Part shown: positions 14,968 to 24,010 of the stretch, one piece after another
Position numbering within the stretch: position 1 is the first letter of the stretch
How the letters are laid out: each line of letters starts with the position of its first letter
From: a virus
Length of the DNA: 39,807 nucleotides
IMG/VR virus record: IMGVR_UViG_3300001282_000024
Coordinates: 1 to 39,807 of that record
Reading direction: 5' to 3' (one strand)
Position numbers and translations under genes: made by a program
The notes under the pieces: model-generated
The model's input: the letters and a program-made list of their open reading frames with translations, nothing else
What the model was told of the DNA's origin: nothing
The model's database searches: none

Positions 14968-16793
14968 TATGGTGCGACCCTGATATAGGTTTTCGATCTG
15001 TCCGGTCCACGCCCTGACGCTTCTGTGTAAGTCACTTCCATAGATATCGTGTAGTCTCCAGCAGTATCCCATTGGTGCTTGATGGGTGTATCGAGGAAAC
15101 AAGCGTCTGCAAGACCATCGCCCCAGTCGAGAGTGACAGTTTTTATGATTGAAGCTCCTCCGAAATCGACTCGAGGCAAGTAAGTCCATGGGACAAACGT
15201 GTAGGGATTTCCCACAGAACCTTTTACGGTGATATGGAATCCGCAAGTCGGCAGAAAATCCGTATTGTTTGGTCCGAATGGGATGCAGACGAGATAGGCT
15301 TCATTTCCCTCTTCATCCATTGGACTTCCTTCGTGGTCGGGGTCTTTCTCTGATGGAGGAATCGGCAGGTCACCCCCATAGCCAGGGAACAAGGATTTAT
15401 CGGTCGCCTTCCATGGGATAGCGTTAGCCCTGTTGCCCCCAGTAATGTACGAGTCAGGACCGCTCCCGACAGATTGCCTGAAGTTGACTCCGATCAGAAC
15501 TCCATCGTAGTACCAACTAATGTGAACGTACTTGTAGTGGTTCAGCGGTTCTTTAAAGTTGAAGATAAAGCCCATGCTATCGGCGTAAGTTGGATCGCAC
15601 TCGATACCGTACTGATTGTGGTCAGGGTCAAATTCATGGACTGTCTTTCTGGGAATAGCTGTGGTGTAGACAGTCTCATCGGCAGGACGATCCTCTTCTG
15701 TCTTCAGCATAACAGTGTAAGGGTCTGGAATGTTAAGCTGAGGAAGATTGGACGATGGGTCGTAGTCTCCAGGCAACTTTTTCCATGCTTTTGCCACGGC
15801 TTTAATATTAAACCTGTCCAGTCCTTTGTTCTGGTTGGCCTCGATCCATCGACCGATGTGAAAGTGGTGACCTCCGCTCAACTCAAAAGCAGATCCAAAC
15901 ACGGTGTTCCCGTTGTCGTCGAGACTTGATTCGCTGGTGCTATCGCCAAAATAACCGTCTTCACAAGGCGTTGAAAATGCATATCCGTATGTAAGGAAGT
16001 TTCCAGATCCCAACGTAGCAAAAAACTTTTGACTGAGTTCTGGTTTGAGAACATGATCACCAAAGTGTGCATACCACCCATTAAGCCTGATTCTTATAGC
16101 GTTGCGACCGTCAATTAGGATCAGATTGTCAGATCCAGGCTTAAGAAGAATGTTTGTTGCCTTACTAGGTAAGATGTAAGATCCGTATTCAGAACTCCAG
16201 TCTCGAATCCCAGGAAACCTCCCATGCAGCATGACGCTGCATTTACCTGACAAGCTAAACCGAAGTTGGTGGTTAATCTTGTTCAAGCTGTCGCCCTGGG
16301 GGCCATACAAATAACTCATCCGTATCGGACCTGGGAAACGATTCCATGATACTGGAACGAAATTTCCATTTGAATCTACGTACGACTCAACCGTTTCGCC
16401 AAACGAGTGTCCCTCGAACTCAGTTAAACCCCTGAACAGGTAATCAAGACCAAAAAACTCTTCACCGTCGTGTACTGGAGGATTTACAAATTGAGGCCTG
16501 TTGTACCAGTACTCTGTGAGGTCTTTCCACCCGCTACGATTCGTGCCGGGATTCAGTTCGGACTGCTGGGTTACGTTGAGGTCAATCTGCGATGTCGAAG
16601 CAGAGGCTTGGAAGTACCAACCCGACCACCCGCGAAACTGGTAGACCTTGGAATCTCCGTTCAAGTCCTGAGCTGAAACCCGCCCGATTTTAAAGTCCTG
16701 AATGTGCGTTATAGCATCCTTGTCAGGGATCGAGGGGTTGACGTAGTATTGACCTGTGTCAGGATCGACTAGATCGATATAACCAAATTCCAT
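14967..16793 (-). CDS. Large tail protein with C-terminal PKD domain (3' part of a split gene)
   Basis: 608 residues from the ATG at 16793. The C-terminal 80 residues form a PKD/Ig-like domain (VTLDWGDG...HQWDTAGDYTISMEVTY). The central region is rich in Gly, Asp and aromatics, as in tail or receptor-binding proteins. The frame continues open upstream of the ATG through PRGCKAPQDPGWPVSLFGFGG up to the ten-A tract at 16860-16869, where it would join the preceding ORF if one base of the tract were lost. The intact protein would then be 781 residues. It follows the tape measure gene, so a tail-tip or fibre role is likely. PKD domains commonly bind proteins or polysaccharides. Confidence 0.8.
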   Translation of the reverse strand: MEFGYIDLVDPDTGQYYVNPSIPDKDAITHIQDFKIGRVSAQDLNGDSKVYQFRGWSGWYFQASASTSQIDLNVTQQSELNPGTNRSGWKDLTEYWYNRPQFVNPPVHDGEEFFGLDYLFRGLTEFEGHSFGETVESYVDSNGNFVPVSWNRFPGPIRMSYLYGPQGDSLNKINHQLRFSLSGKCSVMLHGRFPGIRDWSSEYGSYILPSKATNILLKPGSDNLILIDGRNAIRIRLNGWYAHFGDHVLKPELSQKFFATLGSGNFLTYGYAFSTPCEDGYFGDSTSESSLDDNGNTVFGSAFELSGGHHFHIGRWIEANQNKGLDRFNIKAVAKAWKKLPGDYDPSSNLPQLNIPDPYTVMLKTEEDRPADETVYTTAIPRKTVHEFDPDHNQYGIECDPTYADSMGFIFNFKEPLNHYKYVHISWYYDGVLIGVNFRQSVGSGPDSYITGGNRANAIPWKATDKSLFPGYGGDLPIPPSEKDPDHEGSPMDEEGNEAYLVCIPFGPNNTDFLPTCGFHITVKGSVGNPYTFVPWTYLPRVDFGGASIIKTVTLDWGDGLADACFLDTPIKHQWDTAGDYTISMEVTYTEASGRGPDRSKTYIRVAP

Positions 16794-16854
16794 GATGCCA
16801 CCAAACCCGAATAAGCTGACAGGCCAGCCTGGGTCTTGCGGAGCTTTGCACCCT

Positions 16855-17313
16855 CTAGGAAAAAAAAAATAAAACCCCGGTGTGAGGATCTCGGGTTACT
16901 GGGTAAACCGTACTGACGTATTTTACAGAGGAATTTCCTAAAGTCCCCTCTGCGGTTATCGGTATCCTCTGCGTGGGATCAAAATTGTAAACCGGATCAA
17001 AAGAGAAATGCCCGCTTCGAGAGGACGACTTCCTCCAACTGCCAGCCCCTTGATCAAACTGCACCTCTGTCCATGAGTACCTGTAGATCACCCTGCCGGA
17101 TGCAAAACTCTGGTCAACCTGTTCAGCGTTTTCTTCGTCAATCGAGACCCAGAATGATTCAACACCAGATACATCTGGTTGTACCGACCCGAATGTCGAT
17201 CCGCTTTTAACGTATGAGCCAGGACCGTAATAGCCTGTAGTGTTTGTGCTTGCCGAGTTCCGGTTCAGCTTGGAGGCCGAAAGTGGTTCGCCAGCCCTAA
17301 ATCGATCAGTCAT
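16855..17313 (-). CDS. 5' part of the PKD tail protein gene, ending at a homopolymer frameshift
   Basis: 152 residues (MTDRFRAGEPLSASKLNRN...) placed three bases after the tape measure stop. The product ends GVLFFFS at a TAG just after a run of ten T residues on the coding strand. Deleting one T continues the frame as FFFPRGCKAPQDPGWP into the 608-residue ORF. The N-terminus opens like other phage tail proteins. Either the two parts act separately, or slippage or a sequencing error separates them. Confidence 0.75.
   Translation of the reverse strand: MTDRFRAGEPLSASKLNRNSASTNTTGYYGPGSYVKSGSTFGSVQPDVSGVESFWVSIDEENAEQVDQSFASGRVIYRYSWTEVQFDQGAGSWRKSSSRSGHFSFDPVYNFDPTQRIPITAEGTLGNSSVKYVSTVYPVTRDPHTGVLFFFS
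16860..16869. other. Ten-A tract (T10 on the coding strand): candidate slippage site
   Basis: Ten consecutive A residues on the plus strand, flanked by TAAAA. Removing one base fuses the flanking ORFs into one 782-codon frame; tracts of 9 or more A/T are known sites of transcriptional slippage, replication slippage and sequencing miscounts. Confidence 0.85.
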
Positions 17314-17315
17314 GT

Positions 17316-20126
17316 TTATGCCCCTAGATAAGCAACCTTGCCGCCACTGAGCAGCGAGTTTACGCTTGCGGTTTCGGTAAGTTTTTGAAGGTAAGTTGCC
17401 ATTTCAGCCGTGTTTGCAGCAGTCTCTTCGGCAGCGTTTAGCCCTCTATCAGAACCAGCGATCTCGTCTCGGAATGCCGCAGGAGAGAAGTAGGTCGAAA
17501 GTCGGCCTTGCATAGCCATCGGCGGGAGCGGTTGGAACTTGGCTTCGCGTTCTGTGGACATGGTGATGAATTTCATGACTTCCTTGTACATTTCGGAGTC
17601 AGGGACATCGGGCAATCCCTTGCTGAAGAACTCTTTAAGATCGTCGATACTTCTAATGTTTTGAAATGATTCGGCCAACTTCATAAGCCTGTCGCCAACT
17701 CCACTGCCAGCCGTATCCTGTGTGCCGTAGACGAATGACCGAGGGCTTCCTGCTGAAACAGCATTGATTCTAGCCTGAGCCTCAATAACGGCTTTTGACA
17801 TACCAGGAAGTTTCGTACCAGGTCTTGCGATCAACCCTCGGTTTTCACGATTTAGCCTTATCGACCCTTCGACAAGTTGTTGATCTGCATAGAACTTTTT
17901 ATCTGCTTCCTTCTGGGCGGGAGACTGGTATCCTGTTTGTCGAGCAATGAACTCCGAGATGGAGATAATCGTGTTGCCCATATCCTTTAAGGCTACTTCA
18001 AACCCGCCAAATGACTCAATAATCTTAATGAAAACGCCTGTCATCTTCAGGCTGAAGACAACGAGGTCCCTTGCTATGGTGAGAATTTGAATTCCAAACG
18101 CTTTGCCATACTCCATGATCGTGCTTCTGGCGTTATATGCGGCTTGCCCAAAAGCGTAGATATAGTCACCAGCACGCGAGATCGCGTAGACAAAAGATGT
18201 CAAGGCAGTTCCAAACCCACCTCCAGTGCCTCCAGCACGCATATCTTCAATTGACGCTTTAGCACCTTCCGCAAACCCTTTGAGTTTGTCGTATACGGTA
18301 GTCAACAGAGTGTTGCTGACAATTAACAAGCCCTTGGCAAAAGGCTCAACAACACGCCCCAACTGAACGAACATGCCCTCGAACAGACCGAGAATCTTAC
18401 GCTGCTGGTTGGCAAATTCGTACTGCGTTTTCTCTAAGTCACCTGTGAACGGCATCGTTTGACGCTTGAATTCTGAGAGCATCGACATCGTCCGGCCTTC
18501 AAACATCGTCCCAGGCTTGCCCCGTGAGGCATCGTTCTTTGTGATCTGGTCCAGCATTGGAGCAGACATTGTTACGCCCATCCGTCTACCTGGCGTAAAC
18601 CTTCCAGCAATCATTGACTGGATCATCTTGCCCATGTCATCGACTGAAAGGTTTAACACTGATCCTGCTTCTGCGACCTGTTTGAAAATATCCACGGCAG
18701 CCTGGGCCGACTCATCACTGGAAAGCGATGTTGTTTGGCGAACCTGTCCTGCGATACGAGTCATAAGCCTAAGCGAGTCGGTTGCCGAGATCCCGTATCT
18801 GGACTGGTAGTCCATCGAAGTGTCGATCAGCTTGCCGGAACCCTTACCCACGTAAACCTTTGCGGCGTTCTCTAATTCTGTCAGGGTAGATGCGGCTTGC
18901 ACGGCTCGGGAGAGAATTCCGCTCACACCAAGAGTCAAGTTCGTAACGAAGTTAATAATCCCGCCCACGGCTTTGGAAAGCGAGTCCACGAAAAAGGTTA
19001 ACGCCTTGGAGGCGATATCTAAGCCTGTCATCAATCCTTGGCCGAGCATGGAAACAAATGGGCCGATTACGGGGATTGCACTGCCTAAGGATGTGGCAAA
19101 CGAAAGACCGATCTGTGTGAAACCTGTCAAGGCTCGAACAGAGTCTGTACCAGCGGAAGTGATACCCTTGAATAGACCTTCGACGCCACGACCAGCAGAG
19201 TAAACAGCATTGTTCATGATGTTCGCAGCATCGCCCAGAGCAAACGGATTGCGTTCCGAGCCTGGAAATGGCCGCTGAAATACTCGGAAACGGCTCATCA
19301 GGGGCATCTGACCGGGATTGCCGAAGCGGGAAACCATGAGCGGATTGCCCGAGCCACCGCCAAGTAAGCCTTTGGCTGATTGGAAGTCAAAGAGATTCTT
19401 GAGACCGAGCTTGCGTCTCCATGCACTTGTTGCAAGATTGCCGATAGTATTGCTGGCAGAAGAGTCTGAGATCAGCTTGTTGCGAGACTTTCTTGCCATC
19501 TCTTCTTGCTGTGCCGCGACCCTTTCACTGGCTTTTGCTGCCCTCTCTGCTGCTTTAGCGTCACGTTCCTTGGCTCTGGCGATTGATGCGTCGTATCGTT
19601 TCTGGGCTATGCCTTGGTCGATTGGACCAACAAAGTAAGCCGACCCTTGCCGACCTTTCAGCTTTTCAACATACAGTGCATCCTTTGCAGCTTTCATCTC
19701 CATTTTTTTATTGAACTTATCCGCTTGAAGCATGGCATGGAGACTGGAAGCGAAGTTGTTCTTGAGGTCGGAGGCAGGATTCCTAAAGTACCCAGTGTCA
19801 GAACTGATCCAGAACCCACTCTTATCTTTGCTTTTACCTCCACCTCCACCTGAACCTCCTCCAGATCCACCACCAGAGAGAACCTTGATCGACCCGATTC
19901 CTTTGAGTCCTTTGAGGGCTGTGGCGAGACCATCGGCGCGGATTCTGGCGACTGCGAGTTTACCGTTCAGGGCATCCAGAGAAGAAAACAGCTTTGATCC
20001 ACTGAAGTTAAGCTGAAACATCGAATCAATCTTGGCGTTGGCTTTCGCTGCTACCCTGTTGATCGTGGAGAGAGCTTTAGTCAGTTCGCCGAAGTCTGAT
20101 CCCGTGATATTGACAGAGTTTGACAT
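17316..20126 (-). CDS. Tape measure protein
   Basis: 936 residues, the longest gene of the late region. The helical N-terminus (FGELTKALSTINRVAAKANAKID) is followed by a Gly/Ser linker (GGGSGGGSGGGGG) near residue 85-97, an Ala/Lys/Arg-rich coiled-coil region around 185-215 (ARAKERDAKAAERAAKASERVAAQQEEMARKS) and long hydrophobic segments (about 330-410) rich in Gly and Ala, typical of tape measure membrane-inserting regions. Known role: sets tail length and is ejected with DNA. At about 1.5 angstroms per residue the length suggests a tail of roughly 140 nm. It follows the frameshifting tail chaperones and the 546-residue protein. Confidence 0.9.
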   Translation of the reverse strand: MSNSVNITGSDFGELTKALSTINRVAAKANAKIDSMFQLNFSGSKLFSSLDALNGKLAVARIRADGLATALKGLKGIGSIKVLSGGGSGGGSGGGGGKSKDKSGFWISSDTGYFRNPASDLKNNFASSLHAMLQADKFNKKMEMKAAKDALYVEKLKGRQGSAYFVGPIDQGIAQKRYDASIARAKERDAKAAERAAKASERVAAQQEEMARKSRNKLISDSSASNTIGNLATSAWRRKLGLKNLFDFQSAKGLLGGGSGNPLMVSRFGNPGQMPLMSRFRVFQRPFPGSERNPFALGDAANIMNNAVYSAGRGVEGLFKGITSAGTDSVRALTGFTQIGLSFATSLGSAIPVIGPFVSMLGQGLMTGLDIASKALTFFVDSLSKAVGGIINFVTNLTLGVSGILSRAVQAASTLTELENAAKVYVGKGSGKLIDTSMDYQSRYGISATDSLRLMTRIAGQVRQTTSLSSDESAQAAVDIFKQVAEAGSVLNLSVDDMGKMIQSMIAGRFTPGRRMGVTMSAPMLDQITKNDASRGKPGTMFEGRTMSMLSEFKRQTMPFTGDLEKTQYEFANQQRKILGLFEGMFVQLGRVVEPFAKGLLIVSNTLLTTVYDKLKGFAEGAKASIEDMRAGGTGGGFGTALTSFVYAISRAGDYIYAFGQAAYNARSTIMEYGKAFGIQILTIARDLVVFSLKMTGVFIKIIESFGGFEVALKDMGNTIISISEFIARQTGYQSPAQKEADKKFYADQQLVEGSIRLNRENRGLIARPGTKLPGMSKAVIEAQARINAVSAGSPRSFVYGTQDTAGSGVGDRLMKLAESFQNIRSIDDLKEFFSKGLPDVPDSEMYKEVMKFITMSTEREAKFQPLPPMAMQGRLSTYFSPAAFRDEIAGSDRGLNAAEETAANTAEMATYLQKLTETASVNSLLSGGKVAYLGA

Positions 20127-20129
20127 GGA

Positions 20130-21770
20130 TCAGCCCTCTATTGTTATTTCTGGGTCGAATTGGACTTTGTCGCCCACCATCCCGTAGTAAAGAAGGTTCT
20201 TAAATTCCTTGTACGGATAAGGGTATACGGCTTGAAAATCGTCTGCTCCTGCCATTCTTACTCGGAAAACACGTCTGCCTCCGGCGGCTGGAAGCATTTG
20301 CACTACGTAGCCAGTATTAAATGATGGAGTGCTAGTATCCGCAGGGACTTCGTTTACATTGAATGCAACTGTGACTGGAGCGGTCTTTCTGCTGTACCAC
20401 TTGGCTACCGAGTCTGGTATTGGCTGATAATCGCCCGTATATCTCGTCTGGTTCCATTCCATGTTAGGATTAACTATAAATTCGTGCGAAATTTCGTAGC
20501 CAATCTTCCCCGTGATCGGACTTGTAGATTCAGTGATCTCTGCGGAATTATATAATACTCTGCCCCTAGAATACCCCAAGAAAGATTTCTTGTTGACACA
20601 TCCGATGTACAGACCCTCAGGTGTTAATAGGGGGCCAACTTCTCCGGCAAATCCCGTTGTGCTATTCAAGTCTAACTGTTTAGGATTACCGATAGGACCG
20701 GCGTTTAACAAGTCTTTGAGGCTAACCCACGGGTATGACACCTTGAAAGTGATCTGAGGTTCTCTGACAGGAAATCCTGTTGATATTGGTTGAATCCATT
20801 CAGGCTTACCCATGTAATCGACGGGTGCGAGCTTGTTCATATTGCCTGGGTCGGACTGGTCTCCACCTGGAGTTCCTTTACGAATCACGATCACGTTAGG
20901 ATCTATGAGGGTAAACTCCGGTTGCCCGTCAGACCTGGTGGGGACAACTCCCATTGGTACGTTCTTCAGCGACTCCATTCGTAACGAAGGCTGTATGTCG
21001 ATTTTTGCGTAACGAATTCCATATCTGTTCTGATACGGATCAGGTTGCCAAGTGATATTGATTTGCCAAAACTGAGATCGGATACGTGGAAACGGTTGCT
21101 GATAGTTCTTTAAGAAGTCTGTTTCTATTCCATTTGTGGTCGTCATACGGAGTTGCTGCTGAACCATTCGGGTAAACTCAAGAACATCGGCATTATCCTT
21201 GTCCCATCGAGTCGTATCCCCGGTGTTGGACATTACTCCAAGCGAAGTCCGAGTCCCCGTGTCAGACACAGTCTTGGATTCCGACTGCGAGTCGAGTAGA
21301 TCCGTTCTCGGTATAAGCTCAATATCCGTAATGACTAGATTTCTGTACTGGTTCTTTCCATGGCTGCGAAGGTCTTTATCGTTGGCAATATCCGTATCCC
21401 AGAACTTATTGTAGTAAGAGTAACGCTCGCGATTCCAACTCAGCATTTGCCTGAGGACAACAGGTAGGTACGCTACGACAGCCTTCTCGGTAGGACGACC
21501 ATCTTCACTGTCTGCTATAACCTTGCACTTCCATGGGGCAACCCACGACTGCTGGCAACTCGTCAATCCGTTTTTGCCGTAACCTACACGCCAGCCAGTC
21601 ATATCGGGAAACCAGTAGCGAGTGTGCGACTGAATGATCCCTGGGTCGAGCCATGAAATATCTACATCGTTTGGTTCGTCTGGAATTTTATCAATTTGAT
21701 TGTATGGGATACCATCTACAGTAGTCGGGGTCGGAGGATTGATTATCCAAAAGGGGGTTGGGTCAGCCAT
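20130..21770 (-). CDS. Large structural protein between chaperones and tape measure
   Basis: 546 residues, beta-rich with many Trp, Tyr and Pro (MADPTPFWIINPPTPTTVDGIPYNQ...). No domain recognised. It overlaps the small chaperone gene by 8 bases and is followed 3 bases later by the tape measure gene. In most siphoviruses chaperones directly precede the tape measure; an inserted large structural gene here is unusual. Likely a tail-tip hub, baseplate or second tail tube component, but this rests on position only. Confidence 0.7.
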   Translation of the reverse strand: MADPTPFWIINPPTPTTVDGIPYNQIDKIPDEPNDVDISWLDPGIIQSHTRYWFPDMTGWRVGYGKNGLTSCQQSWVAPWKCKVIADSEDGRPTEKAVVAYLPVVLRQMLSWNRERYSYYNKFWDTDIANDKDLRSHGKNQYRNLVITDIELIPRTDLLDSQSESKTVSDTGTRTSLGVMSNTGDTTRWDKDNADVLEFTRMVQQQLRMTTTNGIETDFLKNYQQPFPRIRSQFWQINITWQPDPYQNRYGIRYAKIDIQPSLRMESLKNVPMGVVPTRSDGQPEFTLIDPNVIVIRKGTPGGDQSDPGNMNKLAPVDYMGKPEWIQPISTGFPVREPQITFKVSYPWVSLKDLLNAGPIGNPKQLDLNSTTGFAGEVGPLLTPEGLYIGCVNKKSFLGYSRGRVLYNSAEITESTSPITGKIGYEISHEFIVNPNMEWNQTRYTGDYQPIPDSVAKWYSRKTAPVTVAFNVNEVPADTSTPSFNTGYVVQMLPAAGGRRVFRVRMAGADDFQAVYPYPYKEFKNLLYYGMVGDKVQFDPEITIEG

Positions 21771-21960
21771 TTACAATTCTCCGGTATAGATCTGGATCAA
21801 CTTCGCCTGGCGGGATCGTGTTTTCGGACATGAGAGCAGCGATCTGTAAAGGAGTTAAATCAAGAACCTCATGGAAGGACATATGTCCATCGACAACGAG
21901 ATTCTTGATCAACTTCTGATAATTCATTCCTGAATCACCTTTATGCGAACCGCTGCTCAT
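21763..21960 (-). CDS. Tail assembly chaperone, frameshift extension (GT-like T part)
   Basis: 65 residues if started at the ATG at 21960 (MSSGSHKGDSGMNYQKLIKNLVVDGHMSFHEVLDLTPLQIAALMSE). The SFHEVLDLTPLQIAAL helix resembles the second tail-chaperone domains of long-tailed phages. Its frame is exactly -1 relative to the upstream gene, and the slippery heptamer lies nine bases before the upstream stop, so it is probably made mainly as the C-terminal part of a 214-residue fusion. Known role of such fusions: binding the tape measure and recruiting tail tube protein. Confidence 0.75.
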   Translation of the reverse strand: MSSGSHKGDSGMNYQKLIKNLVVDGHMSFHEVLDLTPLQIAALMSENTIPPGEVDPDLYRRIVNG

Positions 21961-22406
21961 TCCGCTTTTGGGTCGTTGTCTGGATCTTCTCCAGAGACAG
22001 CAATGGCGGCAATCCGCATGAATTCTGCGTAGGAGAGTTCCCCATACAGATCTTCAATCGTGGAATCAGAGACACCTTCGTTACGACCGATTGCGGCTTT
22101 TAAGAGTGCCTTCTGGCCTTCGTCTGAGTTGACCAGTAATTGCAAACCTTCGGGGGATGCCACCGGAGTCGGATAGAAAAGATCAGCTTTCAGGGCTTCT
22201 TTCATGACATCTCCCGCAACTTGTTTATCCATTCCGATGACCAGCTTTTTGGCCTTTTCTGATGGGAATGGTTGCAGTTTGCGGATGATTGCCTGAAGAA
22301 CGCCCTGATCGCGAAGTGTAAGCTGACGAACCCGAAAGGTCGCCCCTGCCATCTTGACTTCGATTCCAGAGTTAGCCAATTTGTCGATGTAAAATGCTTC
22401 TGACAT
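21957..22406 (-). CDS. Tail assembly chaperone (G-like)
   Basis: 149 residues from the ATG at 22406. The N-terminal half is a beta-strand segment (IEVKMAGATFRVRQLTLRDQGVLQAI), then helices, ending with an acidic tail (EDPDNDPKAE) that encodes the slippery site, as in the lambda G family. It sits between the tail tube gene and the structural genes leading to the tape measure. Its leader contains a 15-base hairpin that could sequester the ribosome site (see separate entry). Product without frameshift acts as the short chaperone; with frameshift as the GT-like form. Confidence 0.8.
   Translation of the reverse strand: MSEAFYIDKLANSGIEVKMAGATFRVRQLTLRDQGVLQAIIRKLQPFPSEKAKKLVIGMDKQVAGDVMKEALKADLFYPTPVASPEGLQLLVNSDEGQKALLKAAIGRNEGVSDSTIEDLYGELSYAEFMRIAAIAVSGEDPDNDPKAE
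21966..21972 (-). promoter_or_regulatory. -1 ribosomal frameshift heptamer CCCAAAA
   Basis: The zero frame reads GAC CCA AAA GCG GAA TGA, so the heptamer is C CCA AAA, the canonical X XXY YYZ form. Stop occurs three codons later. After a -1 slip, translation continues AGC GGA ATG AGC through the 65-residue frame. Confidence 0.85.
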
Positions 22407-22414
22407 AGTGAATC

Positions 22415-22429
22415 CCACCTTTCAAGTGG
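22415..22429 (-). promoter_or_regulatory. SD-sequestering leader hairpin, copy 1
   Basis: Minus strand CCACTT-GAA-AGGTGG forms a 6-bp hairpin (one G-T pair) that buries the AAAGG ribosome site of the chaperone gene. Fourteen bases of it are identical to the leader at 30989-31002. Confidence 0.4.
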
Positions 22430-22436
22430 ATAGTGA

Positions 22437-23045
22437 TTAAGCGGAAGGAGCGGGAGCCAAAGCCCCGACAGCCACATACCCTTGGACTATCTGCTTGCCA
22501 GACAATTCAACGCTCATAGAGACTTTAACTGCGTCGTCTGGGCTAATCGTTACAGATCCAGTTTTAAAGAATCCGTTAGGAAGCTCTTTAAGGTTTTGAA
22601 TGTCTGCTATGAGAGCAAACGGGATCTCTGGGTCTAAAGTCGTTTCGACGCCAAAGAAGTTTTCATCTGGATTTTGAAGGGAATAGACGAAAGCAACGCA
22701 CGGTTCGCCGAGGTACTGCATGATGTCATGCTTGTTTCGGGCTGTGGTTGGATCAAAGGTCATACCAGGACCGGGAGTCTGATTCACAGACGAGGCGATG
22801 TAGCCTGTAAAACTGAGAGTCCCAGACTTTAGTCCAGGAAGTTTAACCTTCCATCCATTCTGACAATTAGAGTTAATCTCAATAGTATCTGTGTCCAGGG
22901 AAAGCGTCCCTTCGGAAATACAGATGGAAAACCCTACGTCATAGGTGCTTGCTGCTGAGGTCAGGCCGCGAAAGTAGAGTTCTACAAAGCTGTTACGCCC
23001 TAGTGCGTATTTGTCAACTGGCGTTGGTCTTGGTGTTACTGCCAT
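22437..23045 (-). CDS. Major tail tube protein
   Basis: 202 residues. Beta-rich with the tail-tube pattern: an early GFSICISEGTLSLDTDTIEINSN stretch, then GWKVKLPGLKSGTLSFTGYI, where the GW..PG..SGTLS..G motif is typical of siphovirus tube subunits, and a late KTGSVTISPDDAVKVSMSVELSG strand pair. It precedes the chaperones, the expected place. Known role: forms the hexameric rings of the tail tube. Confidence 0.8.
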   Translation of the reverse strand: MAVTPRPTPVDKYALGRNSFVELYFRGLTSAASTYDVGFSICISEGTLSLDTDTIEINSNCQNGWKVKLPGLKSGTLSFTGYIASSVNQTPGPGMTFDPTTARNKHDIMQYLGEPCVAFVYSLQNPDENFFGVETTLDPEIPFALIADIQNLKELPNGFFKTGSVTISPDDAVKVSMSVELSGKQIVQGYVAVGALAPAPSA

Positions 23046-23066
23046 CGGAGTCTCCTTGGTGGGATA

Positions 23067-23435
23067 TTAGTGTCTGACTCGGAATTCCAAAGTCGCAGTC
23101 CATATGCGGTTGCCTGTAAGGTTGGGCTGTTCGCTGTAAGAGGTGGCTCGATTGAGCAGTGTCATGTCAGCAACCCCGTCAAATTTCTTGCGGTCATAAG
23201 TCTGGATCGCTACCGAAGCCAGAGACTCGCAGTTTGCAAGTGTTGTGTGAGCCACGCTCAATTGCAGAAGAGACTCCGTCCAGAGTATCGCGTTTCCGCT
23301 GAGTGTCACCTGATTGCTTTGCACCACGTTGAGTGCGGCATAAGGTGGGAACAAGCCTTCAGGAATAGCCCCGACATACATCGGAGCTACTGAATAAGCT
23401 GTCCAGCGGTTGACGATCTGGGCAAATGGAATCAT
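23067..23435 (-). CDS. Tail terminator / completion protein, probable
   Basis: 122 residues between connector genes and the tail tube. Pattern FPPYAALNVVQSNQ...LQLSVAHTTLANCESLASVAIQTYDRKKFDG...WTATLEFRVRH resembles the small alpha/beta proteins that cap siphovirus tails (DUF3168-like or neck type). No decisive motif; the call rests mostly on size, order and the final strand. Confidence 0.6.
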   Translation of the reverse strand: MIPFAQIVNRWTAYSVAPMYVGAIPEGLFPPYAALNVVQSNQVTLSGNAILWTESLLQLSVAHTTLANCESLASVAIQTYDRKKFDGVADMTLLNRATSYSEQPNLTGNRIWTATLEFRVRH

Positions 23436-23995
23436 CGTTGGTAGGCGATTGTCACAACGGCATCGGCTGTGGAGTTAGCTGTGGCACACGTCAAAGTGAA
23501 GTTGGCTGCGGTGACAGCGATTCCATCCAGAGGTGCGCCAATCTGTGCGTATCCGTAAGACGGAACCTTGATGATGTCGCCCGTAGCACCTGTCAGGTTG
23601 TCAAAGACAAAATTGATCGGCACATTGGAGTTGTTCTTGACGCTGACAGAGTTGACCTTAGAGATCGTGCCAGTGTTACAAAACAAGTCTGGGAATGAAC
23701 TGAGCGATACGGTAGTTGTCGCATTGGCCGCGATGCCCGTATAAGTCTTCTTGAAGATGCGGTCGGCGTACATCTGGGTGAGTTCTGTCGCTGTAGGCGA
23801 GGCGGGAACCCCTGTGGATGGCCGAGTGACGGATGATAGTGAGTTTGACTGAGTGACCGTGGATGTGCTATTCACATCAGAATCGGTCAGAGTCATGCTG
23901 GTAGACGCGCTGATTACGCCGGAAGCTGTGATGGGCATGGAGGTTCCCCCTGTAGTAGTACCGTTACCTGTTTCAGATCCAATTGAGGTTGGCAT
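23432..23995 (-). CDS. Ser/Thr-rich structural protein, possible minor head or tail protein
   Basis: 187 residues overlapping the next gene by 4 bases. The N-terminal 70 residues are low-complexity Ser/Thr (GTTTGGTSMPITASGVISASTSMTLTDSD), the C-terminal part strand-rich (VNSVSVKNNSNVPINFVFDNLTG). No family recognised. Its placement between the gp10-like gene and the tail terminator is unusual; possibly an ornament or virion adhesin. Confidence 0.65.
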   Translation of the reverse strand: MPTSIGSETGNGTTTGGTSMPITASGVISASTSMTLTDSDVNSTSTVTQSNSLSSVTRPSTGVPASPTATELTQMYADRIFKKTYTGIAANATTTVSLSSFPDLFCNTGTISKVNSVSVKNNSNVPINFVFDNLTGATGDIIKVPSYGYAQIGAPLDGIAVTAANFTLTCATANSTADAVVTIAYQR

Positions 23996-24010
23996 TTACG
24001 AGACCCGCCT

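Noticed and set aside
14968-15246. Longer start for the cysteine-rich protein at 15246
   Set aside because: The extra codons lie wholly within the PKD protein gene in another frame; the TAATG junction at 14967 is the likely start.
22202-22477. 91-codon leftward ORF overlapping the tail chaperone
   Set aside because: Out-of-frame shadow of the chaperone gene with unnatural composition.
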